A DNA stretch of 64,000 nt, from positions 713,501-777,500 of the forward strand of contig JACYXH010000239.1 of the NCBI GenBank assembly GCA_026745465.1, in the 5' to 3' direction. Shown in pieces: positions 53,848 to 64,000 of this stretch. The notes below the pieces were generated by a model, which was given only the letters and a program-made list of their open reading frames with translations, was not told the origin of the DNA and ran no database searches. Within the stretch, counting starts at the first letter, position 1, and every line of letters starts with the position of its first letter. Origin of the DNA: Lota lota. Lineage: Eukaryota; Chordata; Actinopteri; Gadiformes; Lotidae. Position numbers and translations under genes: made by a program.

Positions 53848-54387
53848 GAGCGGCAGCCGGAAGCTCGGTGCTGGAGAGATGGCCGAGCGGCGCACTGGAC
53901 GCGGAGGAAAAGTCAAAGTTGCTGTCACGTAAATGAGAAACCAAAAAAAAAGAGTAATGATTTGGACACAGCCTATTTTATATTATTATTATTATTATTA
54001 TTTATATTTTAGTTCGTATTTTGGGAGCTATGTGCTACTGGGCGTGGTTCTTGGTTAGCCTGCCTCTGGCTTCCTCTCTCATGTGGCCTGAAGTTATGTA
54101 CTGCAAGATGTAGATTAAATCGCAACCCCTTAAGCTAGTCACTTACATCACTTGTTTGTTTGGCGCCACGTTGCTAATTTATTTACCACCTCAGCCCTAA
54201 ACACACTCAGGCTCAGATGGAGGGTGAATCACAGTTCCAAAAGCCCGATGATGCACTGGAGGATTGTACTTGACTAGGACCTGGTAGGAAATAATGCTGC
54301 ATTCTCACTCCTTACACTACATTGCACATATGACTCGGTGTCCAGCCGAGAAACTGTAAAAGAATGTACAAACTTCTAAAGGAGTCT

Positions 54388-54525
54388 ATGGGCCTTTATT
54401 CACCTAGCGGCCATCTTGGTTCTAAACGCTAGCTGGGTCGGAGGAAGTGAATGCGGATTTCCACATTCAGTTCCTCCACCCAGCTAGCATTTAGAACCAA
54501 GATGGCCACTCTGTGATGATGGCCC
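54388..54525. mobile_element. Hairpin MITE, near-complete palindrome
   Basis: Left arm GCGGCCATCTTGGTTCTAAA followed by CGCTAGCTGGGTCGGAGGAA is mirrored by right arm TTCCTCCACCCAGCTAGCAT followed by TTAGAACCAAGATGGCC. Outer ends TGGGCCT / ATGGCCCA are also inverted. Arms are about 60 bases with a short spacer. It is non-coding, so non-autonomous. Confidence 0.85.
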
Positions 54526-55838
54526 ATTTGAGGCCTTTCAGATAAAGAATCCTTTAAATTATTTTAATCTTAAAATGAACCCATCACTTCAGGATATGCA
54601 GGTCGTATAAGACACTCCGAATTGAATTACTAAAATTCACCGTAGTCTTTGACATATTGCAAATGTTTTGCCCTTTCAACTCCATGTCGTGTAATGAGGC
54701 AGCTTGGGTGAATCTCTCGTTGCACAGATATGTGAAAACATTTAATTTTCTTTGTAGATGTTTATTGCTGCTCCATAGTCATATTGGGACTGGATAGTTA
54801 AAGATAATTTGAGGGGTGAAGGAACAATTGTCTGGGTGTATAAAAAGCTTCCAGGTCCGCCAGTAACCGCTGCAAGAATGACGTTTCCAATCGGCTATTG
54901 AAGAAAATCATACAACTCATCCTGATATATCTACATCCTGTTATATGTAATGTTAAACGAAACAAAGGTTAATGCAGCAACGTCGGACATAATGCACATG
55001 AGAAATAACTTTTCTTTCTACCATTTGTTTATTTCCTAAGCAGCACGCTGATAACTCCAGTGCAACTGACAGAAACGGTTTCTGTAAATGTGCCATTGGC
55101 TGGTTTAAATATTAGGTGACTGGTTTAAATATTAGGTGACTGGTTATTTTCGTACTGTGACATTGCTGCTGGTGCTGAATCTGACTTGGTTGTTTTTCTG
55201 GCGACGCAGATGTTCCTGGTGTGAAAGCAATGTGTTTGAACTCTTGGTTTTGGCATGGCAAAAATAAGAAGTCATTGTTTTCCATTTGACCCTTGACCCC
55301 CAAATCTCCCCAGATCTCCGTCAATTAAGGAATACCTGTATGATAGTTTGGCTTCTAAAAACCTTGTGAAATCTGCTCTAAATTTTGATGTGTTGTGTAG
55401 AATGATACATGACTTGGTCATCATCGCGATAACATTCTTTAGCATTCACACTTCTGCAAAGTCAGTAATGTTTCTTAAGGTCTTAATTGTGTCTGTTGAC
55501 GGTCTAGTCGCAATCTAACCCATGCTTGGCCTGATCTCTATACTGTATATGAGCACTCACCCTATTGTAACACAAAAGGGAATCTTGATCATCCTGTAAA
55601 TTAATCTGGTCTGTGTGACTTCATTTGACAATATTTCGTATTTATTTCTCTGTCTTCACTAAAGACATTCCTCCTAAACTGGATGAATCATATGCCGTCC
55701 ATCTGCGCTCGTCAGATTATGTGTGGGCTTTTGGTGTATATTTGTTTTATTTTACTTGATTCTAGAGAGACTATAGCCCTTGGTTCTGGTTGTTATTAAC
55801 AATTGAATGATATTGTATGGCATTTATGTTTGTCCTGG

Positions 55839-55844
55839 AATAAA
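55839..55844 (+). terminator. Poly(A) signal AATAAA, tmem87a
   Basis: In CCTGGAATAAAGTTTTTATT, followed by GGTGGTGTTCT, a GT-rich downstream element. Confidence 0.7.
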
Positions 55845-55865
55845 GTTTTTATTTAAACGGTGGTG

Positions 55866-56511
55866 TTCTATTATTAGTGACGTCAAGGGGAGACTGGCAC
55901 GGGACGACTGCCCCTGGCTCACTGTACCTTTAATGCTGTCCTCGTGAGTCCGCTGGTTTCAAGTCACGTGCCTGTCAAATCTCCCGTTCCTCCTTCAGGC
56001 AGCGATCAACACAACTCGCCAACTAGCATGTTGTTGGACAACCCAGCCAGCTAACTGACGCTACAAAGGACTTGTGGTGTATATATAAATATTAGTTGAA
56101 CGAGTCTGTGCGAAACTAAAGTCCGTTCCCCGGGTTTCTGGACTGTCACAGGATACCAACGAACCCATGTATTTTTGCTCTGGTCGACTGCTAACTTTGA
56201 AGCTAAGATAGCTTAGCTAGCCGTCAGATGGTTTTGTTATGGTTGAAGTGGTGACTTGAAAACAACAACAACCCGTCTCGGGGATTTCTATACAGCTTGG
56301 GTTCCCTGTGGCGCTGGTACGTTCGTTTCCCTGGCCTCAATATCAGTCGCGATAACGAAACACCCAGTGGATGGAAACATGGCGTAAAGGCGTGTCGCCG
56401 AGACCCGAAGTGTTGTCAGCAGGCTGGGAGACAGTCGGCTGTCTGGCAAGCTCCAGCCGGAGTCGTGGAGTCCATCGCTTAGCACTGAATCGCCCCTTAA
56501 ACTAGTTCGAG
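55866..56511 (+). promoter_or_regulatory. vps39 promoter and 5' UTR
   Basis: CpG-containing interval upstream of the vps39 ATG. An E-box-type CACGTG lies in CAAGTCACGTGCCTG near 55963, of interest because CLEAR/TFEB sites of lysosomal genes contain CACGTG; that link is inference. Confidence 0.45.
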
Positions 56512-59500
56512 ATGCACGACGCGTATGAACCAGTGCCAATCTTGGAAAAGCTCCCCCTCCAGATTGACTGCCTGGCGGCTTGGGGTAAGTTCGTAGACCC
56601 ACAGCTCAACGACTTTTTCCGTTCACAATCATCGTACAGGCCATCAAACTACCGTGGTAGTCCTACGTGCTTCGTACGTTTATTTGGATGTAGAAGGGAT
56701 ACGCGTTGTCGCCGACATGAGTGACTCTCCCGTGACCGACGCGACAGCAGAGCTTGACACTGACAATGCGACATTGTATTGGGGCATGCTTTGCCAGTTA
56801 GCACGGGAGGATTGTATGGAAGAACTTTCTGAACGACGTTGATATGATGTTAAATACCAATTCCATTTGACGCATGTTCATGTTTTGTATCAAGTACGTT
56901 ATAGGCCCAGTTTTTCTACCTAAATACTCCCAAATATGATCTTGTCTTGGCTGTGTGAGCCAAGTTAAAAAGGAACTTGGGTGTCACTGTTGTATTTTTG
57001 TCTGTGCTCCTTTAGAGGACTGGCTTCTGGTGGGGACAAAGCCTGGACACCTCCTTCTCTACCGGATAAAGAAAGATGCAGGTGAGTCGACTGGAGTTTG
57101 TTCCTTGGTGTATCTGCACTGATGTTATTCTTACTGGATTATCTGTAGGTGCGTCCTTGAGTTAAATGCCTAACCCTTAAGTGCTTATTAATATCATGTA
57201 TCTTAGTTGTGTTGGATAAAAACATCTGCCAAATTATCAAAGGGTGGAGAAGGTTAAACAATCAGGCCTGAAGTTGTTGAATAACATTTTTATTATAACT
57301 ACATTATAACTATGCATGTATCTGCATATGAATGCAGAATCTGTAGGCAACGGGCCATTATCTTTGTATCAGAAGCGCTCTGGTTTCCGTTTGTAGTATT
57401 GACCAATCACGTTTGAGCGGGCTTTGGTTGCACACCGGTTAACAGTCCGTGTGGAGATCAACAATCTCGGAACCCATTGGCTATCGCCTGACGACGATAT
57501 ACCTTTTTATTAGCTTTGAGTCTTGACCCGAATATCAGTTCATCCGTTATCCGGCCCAATAAATATTGTGCGTTGTCCCCAGAGGTAAATGGTCATTGTA
57601 CGATGACCGATGGTTTGCGAGGTTGGCCCAGGATTAAAGCTGCTGTTCTCCACAGGCACCAATAGATTTGAGGTGACGCTGGAGAAATCCAACAAGAACT
57701 TCTCAAAGAAGATCCAGCAGGTATACACGTGGATTGTGTTCCAAGTGCTTGATGGCTACATGCTAATCGCTATTCGGTGATCAATATTCCATGTTTTAAT
57801 GAAATCATTCGGTCATGTTGTGAAGTTCTTCTTTGAAGTCTTTCCTGTGTTTGTCTCTGCAGCTCTTCGTGGTTTCCCAGTACAAGATCCTCGTCAGTCT
57901 GCTGGGTAGGGGTTTTCTCGCCACAGTAGAAGTTGTTGTTGTTGTTGTCCTCCTATTGGATCATCGCGTTTTACATTTTAATGAAACCAAATGTTTGCAG
58001 TGGTGAGGTACTGTTGCCTAGCAGCTTTAGAGAAAAGGTTCCCGGTTCTTGGCCTGTCTGAGGACCACATTGTGCTGGTGGTAGATGTGAGATGGTGTGG
58101 TTTTGCTCCACCTCCAGTGGCTTGCTATGCTGGTCTATGTTCCACGGTCCAGATTTTTTATCGATGTAATTGATATGTATCTACAATATGCAGATACTAG
58201 TCTAAATGGAGACTGCATGTTGTGTGACTGGTGAGCGGTGAATGGTACACTGCACTCAAATATGCTATGATTACATGACTGCTTTTTCTAGTGAACAACA
58301 GTGTGCAGTGAGACATCAACGAGGAAGCTTTGTCAAGCCCGGTCCAATCTTGTTTGTTTATACAGTATTCTCTTTAGCTCCCTATGTTGACATCCATTGG
58401 ATACACCATTAGTTTTTTGGTATTGTCCCACAGAGAACAACATCCATGTCCACGACCTCCTGACCTTCCAGCAGATCACCGTGGTTCCCAAGGCCAAAGG
58501 AGCCACCCTGTTCTCCTGCGACCTGCAGGTCAGACACACCCCTCTCTATAGCCTACTCACCATTGATTTTACACTCATGGTCTACCCTACTAATGCATGG
58601 TCTGATGATGTCTTCACGCCTGGCTCATTATTCTACCTGACACTCAAAATCATGATTTAGTAACCTTTAACAATCATCGGTTAGTAACTGGCAGTGAGTC
58701 TATGACTTAGTTATCAACAGTCATGATTTAGGAATTATCAACAATCATCATCATATGATGAATCATAATTTGATTTATTAATATCATTACATGATTTAGT
58801 AGTTGGTATCATCCTGTCATGCAGTAATCAGTGTTTAGTTTTTGTGATTTAGTAATTAGGCTTAAGAGGATTTGCATCAGCCTATGATTTAGTAATAAGT
58901 ATCAGTATGGTTTAGTAATTAGTGTCATATTATAATCTAGTAATCATCACCGTCCTATGATCCGACCTCCTTCTCCCTAGTCCGGCTCCGGTGAGGCCAA
59001 GTTAAGGATGTGTGTTGCTGTCAAGAAGAAGCTGCAGCTGTATTTCTGGAAAGACCGGGAGTTTCACGAGCTCCAGGTTAGACTACGGCATGTGTGACTC
59101 ATGCAAAGTACCACGCCTAAGTTTAAAACAAGTTCTGTCCAATCCAGTGGCTCATACACCACGCTAAGTGTGTGCGTGTGTGTTTCAGGGGGACCTGGGA
59201 GTACCAGACATCCCTAAGTCCATGGCATGGTGTGAGAACTCCATATGTGTGGGTTTCAAACGAGACTATTACCTCATCCGGGTAGGTTTTCCACCACTGA
59301 CTCCAGCGGCAATTGTCTAAGAAAACACTTTATAACGCAACTCTGCCGTTTTGCTCTCTAGCGACCAAGTCTTTCAGCTATACTAGGATATTCCCATTTA
59401 CTCGTTCAGCAGACGCTTTTAGCCCAGTTTACTTACAGTGAGCTGCTTTATATTTAGGGCATCTTACTCCAGGAGTCCTACGGGCAGAGGCAGCCATCAG

Positions 59501-61909
59501 TGTTCAAACCAAGGATCTTAAACACCCTGACCACTAGATGATGTGTCTTCAGCATGTTCTCATCATAGTACACCTTTGACAATGGTTAAATTAACGGTGT
59601 GTGCGTTGATTGGCTAGTGTAGTAGTAGAAGGGGTAGTAGGGGTGTTCGATTCCCAGGCCAAAAGGTACCGGGTTTGATCCCCAATGTCCGCAGCCTAAC
59701 CTGTACTCCCTTGAGCAAGATGCCCTGCATGTGAAAGAACGGTATGGTCTCCACACACCAGAGCTCAAGGGAAGGGCGCATGCATAGAGCGCACGCCGAC
59801 GTGAAGACTTGGAGGAACTGGAACTGGAATTGGTAACAACAACGGGGACGATTTTGGTGCGGTTAGCGATGACCAACTTCCACCAACTGCTTCTACGTAG
59901 AGTTGGTTGAAGAGCCCTCTCAGTAGGTCGCCCCGCCATCGATTTTGCTTCTTCGACCCACTCCTCGTAGAAACAGGGTTCAATTTATATTAGCCGAAGC
60001 GCAATCGCAGTGCCGAGCGCCTTTTATGTCGGCGCTGGGTCTTAGTTATTCCGCCTCCGCCTGTCGTTTCCGACTTGTTTTTTGGCATGCTGATCAATTA
60101 CAACGGCCCCGGACGAGTGAGTCCGGGCGGGATTCAACAAGCCTCCGGCGGTGTGAAGGCCGACGTGGGTGAGCTCAGCTCCCGTTTGGGCGCTGAGCTT
60201 CAGCATCTGTGGGCGGAGGCACTAAGCATGCATGAGCTAAGTCGCCGCTAACTCTTCGCTGTACCAAATGCTAATCTTCTGTGATTCTGTGGGGTTCCTC
60301 TCGGTGGTCCGCGGGCCCAGATGGACGGCCGGGGGTCCATCAAGGAGCTGTTCCCCACGGGGAAGCAGCTGGAGCCGCTGGTGGCGCCGCTGGCCGACGG
60401 CAAGGTGGCGGTGGGCCAGGACGACCTGACCGTGGTGCTCAACGAGGAGGGTGTGTGCACGCAGAAGTGCGCCCTGAACTGGACCGACATCCCCATCACC
60501 ATGGGTACGTGAAATGATCTTCATCACCACAGGCAGGTGAAATGATCTTCATCATCACCATGGGTAGGTGAAGAGATCTTCATCATCACCACGGGCAGGT
60601 GAAATGATCTTGATCATCACCATGGGTAGGTGAAATGATCTTCATCACCATGGGTAGGTGAAATGATCTTCATCATCACCATAGGTAGGTGATATGATCT
60701 TCATCATCACCAGGGTAGTAGTGTTTATGTAAATCCCAAAAACTAAATTTCAACTTTGACAGTTGCGGTAGACATTATTGAGACGGTGTATGCTACATTA
60801 TTGAAACTACTTTTATAAATAACTTGTTAGCCTAGCACAAGGATGTATCCATTTCATTCAATTGTGTCGGCGTTCATTAGTGGTAATCAGAAGAAGCCAG
60901 GTGAACTGATTATGGCAATGCTAATCAAAGACAAACACAATCATGCTAACGCTAATTTAGCAGGTCTCAGGTGTTTAGCGGTAACCTGCTGCTAACCCAA
61001 AGTCAATTTAGCACAAAGCTAGACAGAATAGTACCACTTGATGAAAAGGAAGTAAGTGCTTCCCTACGTATATGTCCCGTTCTCCTTTTAGTCTCTTCCT
61101 CCCTCACGTTCTGGTGTTTTGGTTCCGTTTCCTTCTTTCACCGATTCCTAACTTTGGTCACCACTAGCGCACACGTGTCTGGTTTAACTATCTGGGTGTA
61201 CATTTATTGGTATATCTGCTACCTATTTGACGCGTTCACATTCTTTTTGTTAAGGGTTCAAGGTTCGTATGCGAACAAACTGCCTAACGATTCCACGAGC
61301 AAAGCACTCTGACCAACTTCTTCACTGGGACGTTGATATTATGGAAAGAAGCTGGTCACCAGAATGCTCTGGCCTAAAAATGGGGTCGCAGGCCGGAAAT
61401 GTTGGGAAAAGGAACCACTGACCCAGACGCTGATGCAGAATCCGTTTGAAGTACTACATGTCATGCCTGCTGGAACGCAGAAAGAATAACTCACAGGGGA
61501 AATGAAGGCCTGGAGCCGTGCTTTATTGAGGAATTATAATTTCCTGTGTTATATCATGTCGTTCCTGATGGGGGGGACAGGGTCTCACTGTGTGTCATTC
61601 AGAGTTTCAATGTTTAGTTAGTCTATAATACAATCTAGCTCTCCAAAATGTGTATTAACTATGATGGGATTATGCTAATCGATTGTTAATGATAGTTTTG
61701 ATGACGATATTGCCTAACCCTGGATTTTATCAACATCATGTGTTCATGTAGCGGCCCTTATTATAAAGCTCTGTTGACCACCATATTAATGATGTTAATA
61801 ATGATTGATTCATGAAATAATTTATCAATGTTTTGTTTGTTGTTTTAGTTGGTGTTAAACCGTGTGTGTGTGTGTGTGCGTGTGTCTGTCTGTCTGTGTC
61901 TGTCTGTGT

Positions 61910-61986
<77 letters not shown>

Positions 61987-64000
61987 TCAGAGCACCAGCC
62001 CCCCTACATCATAGCCGTGCTGCCTCGCTACGTGGAGATCCGCACGTTCGAGCCCCGGCTTCTCGTCCAGAGCGTGGAGCTGCAGAGACCCCGCTTCATT
62101 ACATCAGCAGGGTAAGATCATCTTAAATATGAATAACATTCATGTTCATGACATGTTTTTATCAATGTGCATTAAGGTTATTATCCGTGCTCACAGAGAT
62201 TAATGGAATATAATAAAAAATAAAGTATCAATCAATGAAGGAAAGGTTCACCCCTTGTATTCCACTTGTCTCTTATGATGATGGTTGACTCTTGTGGAAC
62301 AGTGGCCTGCAGGGCAGTGTATTTCCACTAGGGGGTGCACGGCAGCCACTGAACGTTTAAAACATGACGTGTTCAGGTTTGGAATTCTCTTGAAGTGGTT
62401 GGAAGGGAATTCTGAATTCGGGGAGTCGGGGTAAGAGGCAGGTTGAGGGCCGTGGATCAGAGGTGCTGTCAAGATCTTCACCAAGAATAATGAACAGACT
62501 GTCTAACAGTAGTAATATTAGATTTGGTGAGTCCTAAGGGAGCACTTTGTAAAACTTTGGTTCGAGAGCACTCAAAATGACAGACGATGTCATATGTACT
62601 TCACAATAAAAGCACATTTGCCGTTCCACCTGCTGCCTGGTTTACAACACTCCTGTGAACCCTTATAATGAACCCCTTAATGTTCTCTCCTCTCAATCCC
62701 GTGTTTTACGATTCTCATCCCGCTGATTTATGTTTCGTGTCATCGTCTCCCCCCCCCCCCCCCCCCCCCCCCCCCCCAGGCCCAACGTGGTGTACGTGGC
62801 CAGCAACCACTTTGTTTGGCGCCTGGTGTCTGTCCCCATCGCCAGCCAGATCCGACAGCTCCTGCAGGACAAACAGTTTGAGCTGGCGCTGCAGCTGGCG
62901 GTGAGTCACCTGACCGGCCGACCCGGTGTCCACTGGTTGGCTCTTTTCCCCGGAAGCTTCCGTCCGTCCTTCTCTGTCCTGTAGCCTAAAAGCTGAATGA
63001 CTGATTGTGTTTACGTTTGTGTTTAGATAGTGTTTACGTTTGTGTTTAGCGGACAGGTAAAGAGGTAACCTTGTACGTTACAGAGTACACCGCAAGCAGG
63101 GAATTAATATTGTTAATTGTTGTCTCACTCGTCAAGGCACACTGTTACACTGAGGTCAAATGTAAAAGTTAATTTTTTTTACCTACAATTCTCAGTCAAG
63201 TTGTCAGTCCCTACAGGCATTAATAAACGTCCATCAGTAGGGGGCGCTGCACACCAAACTAAACGTTTTGAAGTTTTGTTCCCGTCCTTCTTTGACAATG
63301 TGAGTATTTCTCCTCCTGGTTAGAAGATGAAGGACGACTCGGACGGAGATAAGAAGCAGCAGATCCACCACATCCAGAACCTGTACGCCTTCAACCTGTT
63401 CTGCCAGAAGAGGTTCGATGACTCCATGCAGGGGTTCGCCAAGCTGGGCACAGGTACGGCTGCTTAGCAACCAGCCCCAGGCGGTGATGAGGGGGTAGAG
63501 AGAGTCTGCAAGATGGAGAACAAGGATTTGCAAATATGGTTTTCATTAGAGGAACCAAACACAGCGATCAAATTGCATCAACAAAACCTGTGTTTAGTCC
63601 AACACAGGCTATTGCAATCTGTGTTTGTCAACCCACTTGGCACCAATTCTTTCACAAACTAAACGGACCTCATCGTTTGGTGCAATTCCTGGCCATTTGT
63701 GGAGAATATTCTAATAATATAACGTTTTTCTCATGGGGATACAAAAGTGTCCTTCTTGCTAAAGAAATTCCCTCTGTTGAACTATAATGCAATCACGGTT
63801 CCCGTGCTAAACGATACTGTCTTAGAATATGCTATTAATATCTTGACTTAAATATCTCAAATATAAATAAATATCTATATTTCCATCTTGCAATCGCGGT
63901 GCCGTCATGCTAAACAAGGTCCCGGATGTTTCCACCATATTGTGCTAGTCACTGGTCTGGATGGCCCAGATGTTTCCACCATAATGTGCTAGTCACTGGT
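56512..64000 (+). CDS. vps39: Vps39/Vam6 HOPS subunit (vps39), 5' part, exons 1-11, continues past right edge
   Basis: Subunit of the HOPS tethering complex that binds Rab7 and drives late endosome/lysosome fusion; also involved in vacuole-mitochondria contacts. Exons: 56512-56584, 57016-57081, 57656-57720, 57863-57905, 58434-58528, 58981-59076, 59189-59281, 60321-60504, 61991-62111, 62780-62900, 63324-63453; 1087 nt, about 362 of an expected 875 or so residues. The start MHDAYEPVPILEKLPLQIDC is nearly identical to human. The citron-homology (CNH) domain covers roughly residues 15-295, including NRFEVTLEKSNKNFSKKIQQ, RMCVAVKKKLQLYFWKDREF and PKSMAWCENSICVGFKRDYY. The clathrin-repeat part begins with NHFVWRLVSVPIASQIRQLL. 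A short human insert after RIRKD is absent, as in the shorter human isoform. After 63453 (donor GTACGG) the window holds only intron. Confidence 0.96.
57135..57245 (+). repeat. SINE 3' part, degenerate
   Basis: GGTGCGTCCTTGAGTTAAATGCC then TTGGATAAAAACATCTGCCA, the family body and tail. It lies in vps39 intron 2. Confidence 0.65.
59390..59545 (-). repeat. SINE, reverse
   Basis: CAGCAGACGCTTTTAGCCCA, then GGGCATCTTACTCCAGGAGT and a decayed B-box end. It lies in vps39 intron 7. Confidence 0.7.
59630..59755 (+). repeat. SINE head, forward
   Basis: GGTACCGGGTTTGATCCCCA (B box) then CCCTTGAGCAAGATGCCCTG. It sits about 90 bases from the reverse copy, so the two could form an inverted-repeat pair in the vps39 pre-mRNA. 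Confidence 0.75.
60040..60250 (+). other. GC-rich coding-like patch in vps39 intron 7
   Basis: About 60090-60252 is open in one plus-strand frame, including GGVKADVGELSSRLGAELQ and HLWAEALSMHELSRR before a stop. Composition is GC-rich against AT-rich surroundings. I do not recognise it; a transposon remnant is most likely. Confidence 0.35.
60494..60716 (+). repeat. 31-bp minisatellite, about 7 copies, containing a vps39 splice donor
   Basis: Unit around ATCACCATGGGTAGGTGAAA then TGATCTTCATC. The first unit includes the last 11 bases of exon 8 and its donor (CATCACCATGG|GTACGTGA). Several later units carry GG|GTAGGTGA, a plausible extra donor. Confidence 0.95.
61862..61986. repeat. (GT)n tract at the vps39 exon 9 acceptor
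   Basis: Interrupted at the left by (TGTC)n, then pure GT to GTGTGTCTCAG; the acceptor AG is at 61989-61990. Confidence 0.96.
62749..62777 (+). repeat. Poly-C tract forming the vps39 exon 10 acceptor
   Basis: About 29 C directly followed by AG (62778-62779) and exon 10. No other pyrimidine tract is available. Confidence 0.95.
63454..64000 (+). other. vps39 intron 11 (partial)
   Basis: No coding signal. A 44-base unit (GATGTTTCCACCATATTGTG and following) occurs twice, at 63925 and 63969, and is cut by the window end. Confidence 0.7.

Larger units (their letters stand above)
53848..55865 (+). other. tmem87a 3' UTR
   Basis: Non-coding, AT-rich, with (TTA)n near 53980, the hairpin MITE at 54388-54525 and a doubled 20-bp unit near 55101-55143. 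It ends at AATAAA 55839-55844. Confidence 0.65.

Noticed and set aside
60971-61312. 113-codon plus-strand frame with hydrophobic segments in vps39 intron 8
   Set aside because: No similarity I can recognise, no splice context, and T-rich composition explains the hydrophobic residues.

Overview
The window is vertebrate nuclear DNA from a ray-finned fish. The genes are split into short exons with GT-AG introns, and the proteins are close to their human counterparts. Dispersed tRNA-derived SINEs carry the teleost-type tail (GGATAAAAGCGTCTGCTAAA), and the density of dinucleotide, homopolymer and minisatellite repeats is extreme. Such repeat density is typical of cod-like fishes (Gadiformes); that placement is an inference, not a proof.

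Layout, left to right: cnih1 (minus, ER export receptor), gmfb (minus, Arp2/3 debranching factor), then a head-to-tail duplicated block holding two lgals3 (galectin-3) genes on the plus strand with a broken 5' piece of gmfb between them. After that, all on the plus strand, come synj2bp (outer mitochondrial membrane PDZ protein), desi2 (PPPDE-family deSUMOylase/deubiquitinase), srsf5 (SR splicing factor), tmem87a (Golgi GOLD/seven-TM protein) and the first 11 coding exons of vps39 (HOPS subunit), which runs off the right edge. All seven single-copy genes could be read exon by exon, with every junction in frame, and their lengths match the human proteins closely.

The block from about 8.9 to 26.0 kb is the accessory part. 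One ancestral segment (gmfb intron 5, through the divergent gmfb/lgals3 promoter and lgals3, to just upstream of synj2bp) was duplicated in tandem. The right-hand lgals3 copy keeps a long Pro/Gly-rich N-terminal exon. In the left-hand copy that exon is gone, replaced by about 2.8 kb made of two retroelement fossils (Ty3/gypsy-like and DIRS-like). Its first exon and three carbohydrate-domain exons are still in frame, so it could make a galectin without the oligomerising tail. The gmfb piece in the second unit is a pseudogene, and a two-hexamer telomere-like motif sits at an internal deletion junction.

Other points are two minor-spliceosome (U12) AT-AC introns, in gmfb and tmem87a; a probable GC-AG intron in gmfb; and several minisatellites that start at or next to splice donors (gmfb, tmem87a, vps39, cnih1). 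Some splice acceptors are built on (TG)n or poly-C tracts. There is also a candidate poison exon in srsf5, a hairpin MITE family carrying CCAT/YY1-like motifs, and one SINE family present about 13 times. The genes do not form a functional pathway; they are ordinary housekeeping neighbours, apart from gmfb and lgals3, which share a divergent promoter region. I found no rRNA, intact tRNA or CRISPR.
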